Assembly: GCA_902633515.1 (NCBI GenBank)
Contig: CACPGB010000003.1
Location: 1-45,681, forward strand
Direction of reading: 5' to 3'
DNA: 45,681 bases
DNA from: an uncultured Pelagibacteraceae bacterium
Lineage (GTDB): Bacteria; Pseudomonadota; Alphaproteobacteria; Pelagibacterales; Pelagibacteraceae
The notes beneath the pieces are model-generated. The model ran no database searches. It was not told the DNA's origin and saw only the letters and a program-made list of their open reading frames with translations. Of the stretch, positions 1 through 8,607 are shown in pieces. The stretch's first letter is position 1; each line of letters starts with the position of its first letter. Made by a program: the position numbers and the translations under genes.

Positions 1-618
1 TCCTAAAATTATCACTGCCGCTAATGCAATCCATCCACCTACAGAGTGAACAATGGTACTGCCAGCAAAATCAATGAAACCTAAATCTGAAAGCCAACCC
101 GTAGTTTTTACTGTTCCAGTTATTGCTAGAAGTTGGTCAACGGTATCATATTTAGATAGATAACTTGAAGACCAGGCCCAATGACCAACAATTGGATAAA
201 TTATTCCTGTCGCTAAAACAGTCATTATTAAATAGCCATTAAACTTCATTCTTTCCGCGACAGCCCCAGAAATAATCGTTGCTGCAGTTGCAACAAACAT
301 GGCTTGAAAGACAAAATAAGTCATGTACTCAGCTTTATCGGTTTTAAAGAAAAATAAATCAGTACCAAAAAATCCGTTGTAGGAAGTACCAAACATAATA
401 CCAAAGCCAAAGATCCAAAAGATTACAACCGAGACACCAAAGTCTGCAGCATTTTTAAGAGCAACGTTGATACTATTTTTATGTCTCGATAAACCTGTTT
501 CCATACACATAAAACCTGCTTGCATAATGAAAACTAAAATTGCACTATTAATAACCCATAGTGTATCAATATTGCTTGTTACTAAATCAATTACATTCTG
601 AGCCATATCATCATTCAT
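1..618 (-). CDS. amtB: Ammonium transporter (Amt family), N-terminal part; truncated by the window edge
   Basis: Reverse-strand reading from ATG at 618: MNDDMAQNVIDLVTSNIDTLWVINSAILVFIMQAGFMCMETGLSRHKNSINVALKNAADFGVSVVIFW..., characteristic Amt N-terminus; open to position 1. Not in the ORF track because it runs off the window. Confidence 0.93.
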   Translation of the reverse strand, partial: MNDDMAQNVIDLVTSNIDTLWVINSAILVFIMQAGFMCMETGLSRHKNSINVALKNAADFGVSVVIFWIFGFGIMFGTSYNGFFGTDLFFFKTDKAEYMTYFVFQAMFVATAATIISGAVAERMKFNGYLIMTVLATGIIYPIVGHWAWSSSYLSKYDTVDQLLAITGTVKTTGWLSDLGFIDFAGSTIVHSVGGWIALAAVIILG

Positions 619-694
619 AATCTTAGTTACCTAGCAAATAAATTTCAACTAGCAATTAACTAAGTGACCAAATTGATTTTAATATTAAGTTTTT

Positions 695-1189
695 TTAACA
701 GTTGTCGTTTTCGGCTGAAATTCCAGTCCGATTAAGCGTTATAATACATGATTGAGCTATTGGTTTTACTCCTCCCTCACCATTAGTCTGCATTGCCCTT
801 ATTTCAAAATTATTAGATCCACCTAACTCACCAATACAAACCTCATAACCCGTATCTTTAGCAGTTTGACTTGGATCCCCTGACTCTATTGTATAATTAC
901 CTCTGCCTAGCAAATCCTGTTCAATTTCCTGAGTTGTTGCTGCAGTAGGTGAGCACGAACCAGTGTCTTGGGTAAAAAAGGCACCAGAATTTGAGTACTC
1001 CTCAGTTTGAGCAAGTGAAATTTGTTGCAAAAGATTTTTGGTTGCTTTCTTTTCTGTGGAGGCAATGTACCCACCATAAGTCGTAACACCAACTGCTGAT
1101 AAAATTCCTAAAATTGCTACAACAACTAAAAGCTCAATAAGAGAAAATCCAAGTGAGCTTTTAGTTTTTTTTTTTAAATTATTTATCAA
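695..1189 (-). CDS. Type IV pilin (prepilin), pilin 1
   Basis: Class III signal peptide KSSLG/FSLIELLVVVAILGILSAVG, Glu5, four Cys in the C-terminal part. Confidence 0.92.
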   Translation of the reverse strand: MINNLKKKTKSSLGFSLIELLVVVAILGILSAVGVTTYGGYIASTEKKATKNLLQQISLAQTEEYSNSGAFFTQDTGSCSPTAATTQEIEQDLLGRGNYTIESGDPSQTAKDTGYEVCIGELGGSNNFEIRAMQTNGEGGVKPIAQSCIITLNRTGISAENDNC

Positions 1190-1198
1190 TTAAGTTAA

Positions 1199-1687
1199 TT
1201 ACTCAATTTCTAAATCAGCGGTCATTGGGTCTGCACCATCTTCACCTGTAACAGTTGTAATAGTAACTATTTCAGTAGTATCATTAGGTGTTAAGATTGT
1301 ATAGCCCACGCCAGTCATTCCACATTCTGGATCAGCTGTTACAGCTGTCGTACTTGTTACAACTCCTGGACATTTGGAACTATGTGGATTTTTAAAATTT
1401 TCTGCAAGAGCACCAATTATTGCATCTTGTAAAGCAGTAGCTGGAGTATTTCCATCAAGATCATTACAACTTAAGCTTCCTCCCATAGCAGTAGATTCTC
1501 CCATGTTACATTTTTGCATTTCAGCGGCTGCATATTTAAGCACAGCGGCTTGATTAGATTTAGATGCATTTATTTGTGCATTTTTAGTGTAACCATTGTA
1601 CGCAACTACACCTACTGCAGCTAAAATACCAATAATAGCCACAACAACTAATAATTCGATTAGTGTGAAACCTTTGTTATTTTTCAT
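1199..1687 (-). CDS. Type IV pilin (prepilin), pilin 2
   Basis: MKNNKG/FTLIELLVVVAIIGILAAVGVVAYNGYTKNAQ; canonical prepilin peptidase site and N-terminal helix; tandem with pilin 1. Confidence 0.93.
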   Translation of the reverse strand: MKNNKGFTLIELLVVVAIIGILAAVGVVAYNGYTKNAQINASKSNQAAVLKYAAAEMQKCNMGESTAMGGSLSCNDLDGNTPATALQDAIIGALAENFKNPHSSKCPGVVTSTTAVTADPECGMTGVGYTILTPNDTTEIVTITTVTGEDGADPMTADLEIE

Positions 1688-1846
1688 ATTTCCTCTTTAA
1701 ATTAATTAATATCAAAAACTTATAATAAATTATTCTGATGTAAACTGAAAATTTAGCTTATTTTATCTCAATTATCACCCTCGTTGACCAAATTGGGTTT
1801 AATTTGTGCATGTTTTTTGTTATTAGCTTAGTTAAAAATTATAATT

Positions 1847-2131
1847 ATGAAATTTAGAGTTACAGAGAACGAAAATATAAGTACGGTTTTTCTTAACGGA
1901 GAAATAGATATGGATATTGCAGATAATGTTAGGGAGGTTATATTTCCTTTAATCGATGCTGGAAAAGAAGTGCACCTCAACTTAAAAGATGTACAATATA
2001 TGGATTCCTCTGGAATATCTGTCTTGGTTGAAAGTAATCAAAGAGCCAAAGAAAAAAATACCAAAGTCGAATTAAAAGAGGTTAGTCAACCTGTTGAAAA
2101 AGTTTTAGCAATGGCAAGGAAATTTTTATGA
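1847..2131 (+). CDS. STAS-domain anti-sigma factor antagonist (SpoIIAA/RsbV-like), copy 1
   Basis: 94 aa; GEIDMDIADNV and VQYMDSSGISVLVES phospho-acceptor region typical of STAS antagonists. Confidence 0.9.
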   Translation: MKFRVTENENISTVFLNGEIDMDIADNVREVIFPLIDAGKEVHLNLKDVQYMDSSGISVLVESNQRAKEKNTKVELKEVSQPVEKVLAMARKFL

Positions 2132-2427
2132 CCTATAAAGTTACTGAAGAGGGAAATTCAAGCACTATATTTTTAGATGGTGAAATTGATATGGATAAAA
2201 CTGAGGGTGCTAAGGAGGTTATCTTTCCAATTATTGACTCTGGAAAAGATGTTTATTTAAATTTAAGCAATGTCCAATATATGGACTCGTCGGGTATTTC
2301 CGTTTTAATTGAAAGCCACCAAAAAGCATTGGAGCAAGGAACTAAGCTCATTATAAAAGATGTGAGTAAATCAGTGCTAAAAGTGATTATGATGGCAAAG
2401 TTAGAGCAAATTTTAAATCTGGAGTAA
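2128..2427 (+). CDS. STAS-domain anti-sigma factor antagonist (SpoIIAA/RsbV-like), copy 2
   Basis: 99 aa; GEIDMDKTEGAKEVIFP and VQYMDSSGISVLIES; 4-bp ATGA overlap with copy 1; clearly paralogous to it. Confidence 0.9.
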   Translation: MTYKVTEEGNSSTIFLDGEIDMDKTEGAKEVIFPIIDSGKDVYLNLSNVQYMDSSGISVLIESHQKALEQGTKLIIKDVSKSVLKVIMMAKLEQILNLE

Positions 2428-2436
2428 TTAAATTTC

Positions 2437-2874
2437 ATGAGTACTGAAGCCTCAGATCAAACAAATCTATCAGAAAAAAAAGATTTCTTAGTAAACTCTG
2501 CAAGCCTTAAAGATGTAAGAAGCTTTTCTAGGGAGGTGTTCGAGAAATTTAAGATCAAAAAAGATCTGCGAGAGGAACTTGTTTTGGCAATTGCTGAAGC
2601 AGCTCAAAATATAGTTAAACATGCTTATAAGGATTATCCCGATACTCAAGACAGAATGGCTGTAAGAATTTCTTGTACCGACAAAGAACTTGAAATTTCA
2701 TTTTTTGATAAAGGAAAACCTGTTGAAAAAAGCAAAGTAAAACACAGAGCAATAGATGATGTTAAGCCTGGTGGTTTAGGAACATTTTTTATTCAAGAAA
2801 TAATGGACTCAATAAAGTTTAAAGAAGGTGATAAACCTTGGATCAATAATTTAGTTTTAACAAAAAAATTGTAG
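2437..2874 (+). CDS. Anti-sigma-factor-like serine kinase (RsbW/SpoIIAB-type HATPase)
   Basis: 145 aa; N-box ELVLAIAEAAQNIVKHAYK and G-box KPGGLGTFFIQEIMDSIKF; directly follows the two STAS genes. Confidence 0.88.
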   Translation: MSTEASDQTNLSEKKDFLVNSASLKDVRSFSREVFEKFKIKKDLREELVLAIAEAAQNIVKHAYKDYPDTQDRMAVRISCTDKELEISFFDKGKPVEKSKVKHRAIDDVKPGGLGTFFIQEIMDSIKFKEGDKPWINNLVLTKKL

Positions 2875-4107
2875 TTAACCAATTAAAGCACCAACGTTAA
2901 ATATTGGTGAGTACATCGCTATCATTAATCCACCAATCATCACTCCCATAAACACAATCATTATTGGCTCAATTAAACTAGACATATTATCTACAGTGGT
3001 ATCAAATTCTTCCTCATAATATGAAGCCACAGAATTAAACATTTCATCTAACTGACCAGTTTGTTCACCAACAGATATTAATTGACTAAAAGTTGGTGGA
3101 AAAAGTGGTTCTTTCAAAAAAAGTTTTGTTAATGTATCACCTGAAAAAACGCCTTTCTTAACATTTTCCAAAGCATCGGTAATGACATCATTATTACTCA
3201 CAGATTTTGCAATCTCTAAACTTTCAAGCAAATTAACTCCTGCTGCACTTAAATTTCCCATGATTAAAGAAATTCTAGCTAACATAGATTTTAAAATCAT
3301 ATCTCCAAAAACTGGTAATCTTAAAACTTGTCTATGCCATTTGAAACGAATGGTGGCATTATTTTTGGTAATATATCTAAATGAGAAAAAAGCTGCAATT
3401 CCACCAAATAAAATAACTTTACCACCAGTGCCTCTTAAAAAATCACTCATCGCCATAATCGTAGCTGTTGCAGCAGGCAACTCTAAGCCCATACCATCAT
3501 ACATTTTTGCAAAAACCGGCACTACTTTTACTAACATGAAAGCACTAACAGTAATTGCCACTGTAAACATAATGGATGGATACATTAACGCTGATTTAAT
3601 TTTTTTCTTAATCTTCTCTTTCTTTTCAAGTGAATCTACAATTTTAAGTAAAAAAACATCCAACTTACCACTCGCCTCACCTGCCTTGATCAAGTTCACA
3701 TACACATTATCGAAGTGCTGTGGATATTTTTCAAAACATTTAGATAAATTAACACCACCTTCCAAACTCTTTCTTATATCCTCAATAATATCTTTGATGC
3801 CCTGACTGTCCATTTGATCTCTTAACATCGCTAAAACTTGTAAAATAGGTAAACCAGCCTTAACCATTGTTGCAAATTGCTTAGAGAATATTAGAATATC
3901 TTCAACTTTTACTTTCTTGCTCTTGCCAAAAAGTGAAGAGCCACTTGATTTCTTTTTAGCACCAGATTTTTTTTTAGATTTTATTATATCTGTAATTATT
4001 ATTTTTTTTTCTTTAAGTAAATGAGAAGCCTCGTCAAGATTTATGGCTTCTATATCACCCGTAACATATTTTCCATCAGATATTCCTTTATAGGTGAATG
4101 CTTCCAT
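2875..4107 (-). CDS. pilC: Type IV pilus inner-membrane platform protein PilC (T2SSF family)
   Basis: FSKQFATMVKAGLPILQVLAML...GGVNLSKCFEKYPQHFDNVYVNLIKAGEASGKLD; two T2SSF repeats with TM helices. Confidence 0.95.
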   Translation of the reverse strand: MEAFTYKGISDGKYVTGDIEAINLDEASHLLKEKKIIITDIIKSKKKSGAKKKSSGSSLFGKSKKVKVEDILIFSKQFATMVKAGLPILQVLAMLRDQMDSQGIKDIIEDIRKSLEGGVNLSKCFEKYPQHFDNVYVNLIKAGEASGKLDVFLLKIVDSLEKKEKIKKKIKSALMYPSIMFTVAITVSAFMLVKVVPVFAKMYDGMGLELPAATATIMAMSDFLRGTGGKVILFGGIAAFFSFRYITKNNATIRFKWHRQVLRLPVFGDMILKSMLARISLIMGNLSAAGVNLLESLEIAKSVSNNDVITDALENVKKGVFSGDTLTKLFLKEPLFPPTFSQLISVGEQTGQLDEMFNSVASYYEEEFDTTVDNMSSLIEPIMIVFMGVMIGGLMIAMYSPIFNVGALIG

Positions 4108-4109
4108 TT

Positions 4110-5861
4110 TTAGTCTCCTGAAAGAACTCTTTCATATTCTCTAAAATTAAGCTCACCAGATGCAATTAATCTTCTTCCCATATCTTGCATCTGTTGAAAA
4201 CCCTCTTTTACAGCAATCTCTCTTAGTTCAGGAGTAGTTGCTTGTCTTAAGATAGCTTCTTTAAGTGGTTTTGATACTACTAAAATTTCATAAATACCTT
4301 GTCGACCTTTGTATCCAGTATTACTACATTTGGCACATCCTTTACCTTTTATAGCTTTAACTCTTGATGCTAACTCGGCACTGAATCCTAAATCTTGAAG
4401 AACTTTAGGATTAACATCATCATCAGGTATTCTGCAATCTTTACAATTTTTTCTTGCTAACCTTTGGGCAACAACCAATTGAGTTGCGGCGCTGATTAAA
4501 TAGTCAGGTGTTCCCATATTTTGTAGTCTGGTAATTGTACTTGGCGCATCATTTGTATGAAGTGTACTAAATACCAAGTGGCCTGTTAATGCAGCCTTTA
4601 AACCAATATCAACAGTTTCCTTATCTCGCATCTCTCCGACTAATATGATTTCAGGGTCTTGTCTTAAAAAAGATCTTAGTGCTGAGGCGAATGTTAAACC
4701 AATGTGATCTTTAATTTGAACTTGTCCTACTCCATCTAATTCATATTCAACTGGATCTTCGGCAGTTAATATATTTAAATGAGGTTTGCTGACCTCTTTT
4801 AATATACTATATAAAGTGGTAGATTTTCCCGAACCAGTCGGTCCAGTAACCAAAATAAGTCCTTGTGTAGAATGAATAGCTTTTCTCAAACTCTTAAGAT
4901 CTTGATCCTCAAAATTTAGTTGTTCAAGAGTGATGTCCCCTGCATCCTTATTAAGAATACGCATAACAATTCTCTCATTGTTTGCGGTAGGGAGTATAGA
5001 TAATCGGAGATCGACTACTTTATTTTCTATTTTAAAATTAATTGCACCATCTTGTGGTAGTCTTCTCTCTGCGATATCTAGTTTACCCATAATTTTAAAC
5101 CTTGTAACAACAGCACCATAATTGTCGTGAAGGAATTGTTTGTATTGCTCTTGTTCTTGAAGCATACCATCAAGTCTATATCTTACTCTTGAACTAAATC
5201 TATATGGTTCGATATGTATATCACTTACACCCATTTTGATTGCCTCAGCAACAACTGCTGTACTAAATTTTATTACTTCAGACTCGTTTTCTATTGCTTC
5301 AATATCCTCTTCAGGAGCTTTTTCTAAAACTTCACCAGCATCACCTAAATCACTATCAAATGTTTTAGTTTTTTTTCTATTATCATCCCGGATTGATGCA
5401 ATAGTCACCTCATCACTTTCGCTAGATAATTTCTCTATAAACTCTGAAATATCAGATACTTTTGCAGCATGTAATTCGATATCTTTCTTAGTGATAGCTT
5501 TCAAATTTCTCATGAGACCAAGCTTTGAACTATCAGGTATTGCAATATGTAATGTCTTTCCGTCAATTTTGAATGGAGCTACAAAATTCATTTTTATGTA
5601 ATTTGATGGCAATACTGTTTTAACTTCATCCGTAATTTCAACTTTTTTTAGATCAATAGTCTCTAAATTTTGCTCTTTAATTAATAAATTAATTATCTTT
5701 TGCTCATCGGTAAGCTTTAATTCAAAAATAGCATCAATTTGAGATTTATTATTTTCAGTGCTTATTTTTTTTATATCAATTAAATCTTTGCCGGAGATAA
5801 TATCGTTATCAATTAAGACATTGACTAAATTAATTTCACTTTCTCGACTAATTTTTAGCAT
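4110..5861 (-). CDS. pilB: Type IV pilus assembly ATPase PilB
   Basis: N-terminal MshEN-type domain; Walker A GPTGSGKST; GEMRD...TGHLVFSTLHTNDA; Zn site CKDC...CAKC. Confidence 0.96.
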   Translation of the reverse strand: MLKISRESEINLVNVLIDNDIISGKDLIDIKKISTENNKSQIDAIFELKLTDEQKIINLLIKEQNLETIDLKKVEITDEVKTVLPSNYIKMNFVAPFKIDGKTLHIAIPDSSKLGLMRNLKAITKKDIELHAAKVSDISEFIEKLSSESDEVTIASIRDDNRKKTKTFDSDLGDAGEVLEKAPEEDIEAIENESEVIKFSTAVVAEAIKMGVSDIHIEPYRFSSRVRYRLDGMLQEQEQYKQFLHDNYGAVVTRFKIMGKLDIAERRLPQDGAINFKIENKVVDLRLSILPTANNERIVMRILNKDAGDITLEQLNFEDQDLKSLRKAIHSTQGLILVTGPTGSGKSTTLYSILKEVSKPHLNILTAEDPVEYELDGVGQVQIKDHIGLTFASALRSFLRQDPEIILVGEMRDKETVDIGLKAALTGHLVFSTLHTNDAPSTITRLQNMGTPDYLISAATQLVVAQRLARKNCKDCRIPDDDVNPKVLQDLGFSAELASRVKAIKGKGCAKCSNTGYKGRQGIYEILVVSKPLKEAILRQATTPELREIAVKEGFQQMQDMGRRLIASGELNFREYERVLSGD

Positions 5862-7417
5862 TATAAAATCCTAGGCGCGATAAATACCAATAATTCATTC
5901 ATTGTGTCAGATTTATTTGTTCCACTCAAGGCTTTACCAACCACGGGTACTTTTGAAACACCCGGAACTCCATCTTTACCACTTGCAACGTTATTCTTTT
6001 TAATGCCCCCAATAACAACAATATCTCCATCCGCAACTAATAATTTAGTATTTATCTCCATCTTATTGACACCAGGTGTTCCAGGATTAGCTCTATTTGG
6101 AGTATCATTATTAACTTGAATTTGAAGCATTACGTTACCATCGCCAATTATGTTTGGAGTTACAATTAGTTTTAAAGAAGCATCTACTGGTTTATCTTCT
6201 CCATCTCCACCATCAATGTAGATTGTTTCACCTTGGTTAATACTTGCTTGTTGATTATCCAATGTAAATAATTTTGGGTTAGACACTGTTTTTGATAGGC
6301 CCTCACTTTCTAATGCATCAAGTTCTATTTTAAGTACAGCTGAACCCGTTCTTCTTAAAATTCCAATTCCAGCTGTTGAAGCTGCTGAACCAAGATTAAT
6401 TAAATTATCGGTCCCTGCTCCACTTGTAAAAGCACCAGTATTATCCGATATTTCTGCTGCTGTTCCTCCTGAAGCACCTACAGTACTACCACCTTGAGTA
6501 CCTCCAATTCTCTCTCTATTTCTTGTATAAGCAAATCCAAGCCTCTTACCTAAACTTTGCTCAAAAGTTGAACTTGCTTCAACAATAAAAGCCTCAATTA
6601 AGACTTGTTTAGTTCTCTTATCAATTTCTCTTATTACTTTATCGACAATATCTAAATCTTTTTCTTTACCTCTTACAATAATTGACCTTGTAGTAACTTC
6701 TTCAGTCACTTGTATAGGAATAAAATTTCCACCACTGCCAACTGATGTAAATAACTCTGTAACAGTAGCTTTAGCTTCTGCTGGAGTGATGTAATAGAGT
6801 CTAAAAATTTCTGAAATGATTGGTTCTACTGAATCTTCAATTTCAACTTTTTTCTTTACGGCAGAGGCTCGTGCAGACTTATAACTTTCTTGGGATGTCA
6901 AATTTGATGGTGTTGATACTCTTATAATGTTACTAGCTACATCTATGTCAGCAGCATAACTTTTAAGATCTAAGAGAGCATTAAATGCTTTATCCCAAGG
7001 AACATTGTCAAGCTCGGCAGTTATTGCACCCGCTACTTCATCGCCGACTAGAATATTTATTTTTCCAATCTCAGCCATTAAACTCATCGCCTCTTTAAAA
7101 TCTAGTGCTTGAAATTTGAACGAAACATTTTGTTTTAACTCTGAGAATTCATCAGAAATTAACAAATAATTTTTTTCTTTTACAGAAGATAATTGTTTTC
7201 TTTTTTGAAGTTTGATTACATCCCCCTCAATAGGGACAGGTCCCATCTCAGCACTTTTTTCTAATTCTACTTTCCCAAGTTTTTTTACATCTGTCTTTAT
7301 TAATGGTGTGTCGTGTTTAAAAGGCTTTGATTTTTTTACAATTTTATCTGCACAACCGGTGAGAGTAAAAATTAAAAAAGGTAGAATTACTAAAAATACG
7401 TTTCTTTTAATTTGCAT
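5861..7417 (-). CDS. pilQ: Type IV pilus secretin (PilQ/MshL-like), predicted lipoprotein
   Basis: Lipobox LTGC; secretin N-domains; C-terminal secretin core (ETIYIDGGDGEDKPVDASLKLIVTPNIIGDGNVMLQIQVNN...LVADGDIVVIGGI). Start overlaps pilB in TAATG fashion. Confidence 0.92.
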   Translation of the reverse strand: MQIKRNVFLVILPFLIFTLTGCADKIVKKSKPFKHDTPLIKTDVKKLGKVELEKSAEMGPVPIEGDVIKLQKRKQLSSVKEKNYLLISDEFSELKQNVSFKFQALDFKEAMSLMAEIGKINILVGDEVAGAITAELDNVPWDKAFNALLDLKSYAADIDVASNIIRVSTPSNLTSQESYKSARASAVKKKVEIEDSVEPIISEIFRLYYITPAEAKATVTELFTSVGSGGNFIPIQVTEEVTTRSIIVRGKEKDLDIVDKVIREIDKRTKQVLIEAFIVEASSTFEQSLGKRLGFAYTRNRERIGGTQGGSTVGASGGTAAEISDNTGAFTSGAGTDNLINLGSAASTAGIGILRRTGSAVLKIELDALESEGLSKTVSNPKLFTLDNQQASINQGETIYIDGGDGEDKPVDASLKLIVTPNIIGDGNVMLQIQVNNDTPNRANPGTPGVNKMEINTKLLVADGDIVVIGGIKKNNVASGKDGVPGVSKVPVVGKALSGTNKSDTMNELLVFIAPRIL

Positions 7418-7419
7418 AG

Positions 7420-7926
7420 TTACCTTGTTCTCTCAATAATTTGATTTTTAAAATTTATCACTAACAGCGAGCCTCCATTTTTTTCAAAAACTGCTTCTCT
7501 ATTATTCAATCCAACTAATTTTACACCTGGACTTAAATCTTCAAATAAACTTAAAGTGATTATTTCTCCACTTGCATTGATTAAAGACACAAAACCAGTA
7601 TCATTTTCTGCAGCCATCACCCCAACTAATTTAAACTTATATAAACTCATTTCATTTCTAGCTTCTTCGGGATCACTTATAGAGGATAGAGTCCCTCCAG
7701 TAAGAGAGCTATCTCCGACGAACGGATCGTTTAGTGGAAGCGGTTCTTCTTGATTAATCTCAGAAGAGATATTTGCTTGGGTATTTGCTTGTTTTTCTTT
7801 TATCTTTTTATTTATCTCTTTTGCCTTGTCTATAATATCTTGCTCTTTAGTATGGCTATCTGCCCATGATAAATTTGATATTGATATTAATAATAATGAT
7901 ATTAAAGCAATTTTAAAAAAATTCAT
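7420..7926 (-). CDS. pilP: PilP-like periplasmic pilus alignment protein
   Basis: Signal peptide, proline-poor linker, then FVSLINASGEIITLSLFEDLSPGVKLVGLNNREAVFEKNGGSLLVIN; position between secretin and pilO. Confidence 0.75.
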   Translation of the reverse strand: MNFFKIALISLLLISISNLSWADSHTKEQDIIDKAKEINKKIKEKQANTQANISSEINQEEPLPLNDPFVGDSSLTGGTLSSISDPEEARNEMSLYKFKLVGVMAAENDTGFVSLINASGEIITLSLFEDLSPGVKLVGLNNREAVFEKNGGSLLVINFKNQIIERTR

Positions 7927-8605
7927 CTGGTAACCCCACTATAGTTAATGTTCCTCTTACTTTTATCGCTCCAGTTGAATTACCTTTTACCACTTGTATG
8001 GACTCTTTGTCAAAGTTTAACATCTTTTTTGAGAGTGACAGAGCTCTCTTAAACTTAATATAGCCAATAAAATTACCATCAATCTCAAAATCCACGGGTA
8101 TTAGATAATAAGCTATATTTTTGACATCTTGCGTCTGGGTTTTTTTAACCTTCTTTTTCTTTTTTGATTTTTTTCCATCCACACTCGCTAATGCTTGTGC
8201 TTTTAAAACTTGCTTAATTTTTCTCTTTTCTATACTTGTGATAACCAAATCATTTTGGCCCGCAAACTCACTTAATGTTTGATACAAACCCTCTACCTCT
8301 GCTTTTGAGTGAAAAAGTGTTGAATATTGTTTATATTGAGGTTTAAGTTTTTTTATCTTTCTCTTCATTGAATTAATTTCATTTATAAATTTCTGAGTTT
8401 CTTCTTTCTTTAAATTCATATCATCCAATTTCACTTTTCTAGAATTGACCATCGGATTTAGTATTGCGTAATAAATTATTAAAAATAATAAAATTGCACC
8501 AACAACAATTCCAATTCTTGTTAAAGTTTTTTTATCAGCCAGTTTAGTAATCTGATCTTTAAGATCAGAAATATTTAAATTTTTTAAATCAATATTCATA
8601 GCCAT
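7913..8605 (-). CDS. pilO: PilO-like type IV pilus assembly protein
   Basis: One N-terminal TM, coiled coil (NPMVNSRKVKLDDMNLKKEE...), C-terminal ferredoxin-like fold; conserved position in pilMNOPQ order. Confidence 0.82.
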   Translation of the reverse strand: MAMNIDLKNLNISDLKDQITKLADKKTLTRIGIVVGAILLFLIIYYAILNPMVNSRKVKLDDMNLKKEETQKFINEINSMKRKIKKLKPQYKQYSTLFHSKAEVEGLYQTLSEFAGQNDLVITSIEKRKIKQVLKAQALASVDGKKSKKKKKVKKTQTQDVKNIAYYLIPVDFEIDGNFIGYIKFKRALSLSKKMLNFDKESIQVVKGNSTGAIKVRGTLTIVGLPDEFF

Positions 8606-8607
8606 CT

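Noticed and set aside
3182-3805. Plus-strand ORF of 207 aa antisense to pilC
   Set aside because: Fully inside the convincing pilC reading frame; shadow ORF. The same applies to the other short antisense ORFs in the track (e.g. 5236-5601, 10536-10895, 22372-22686).
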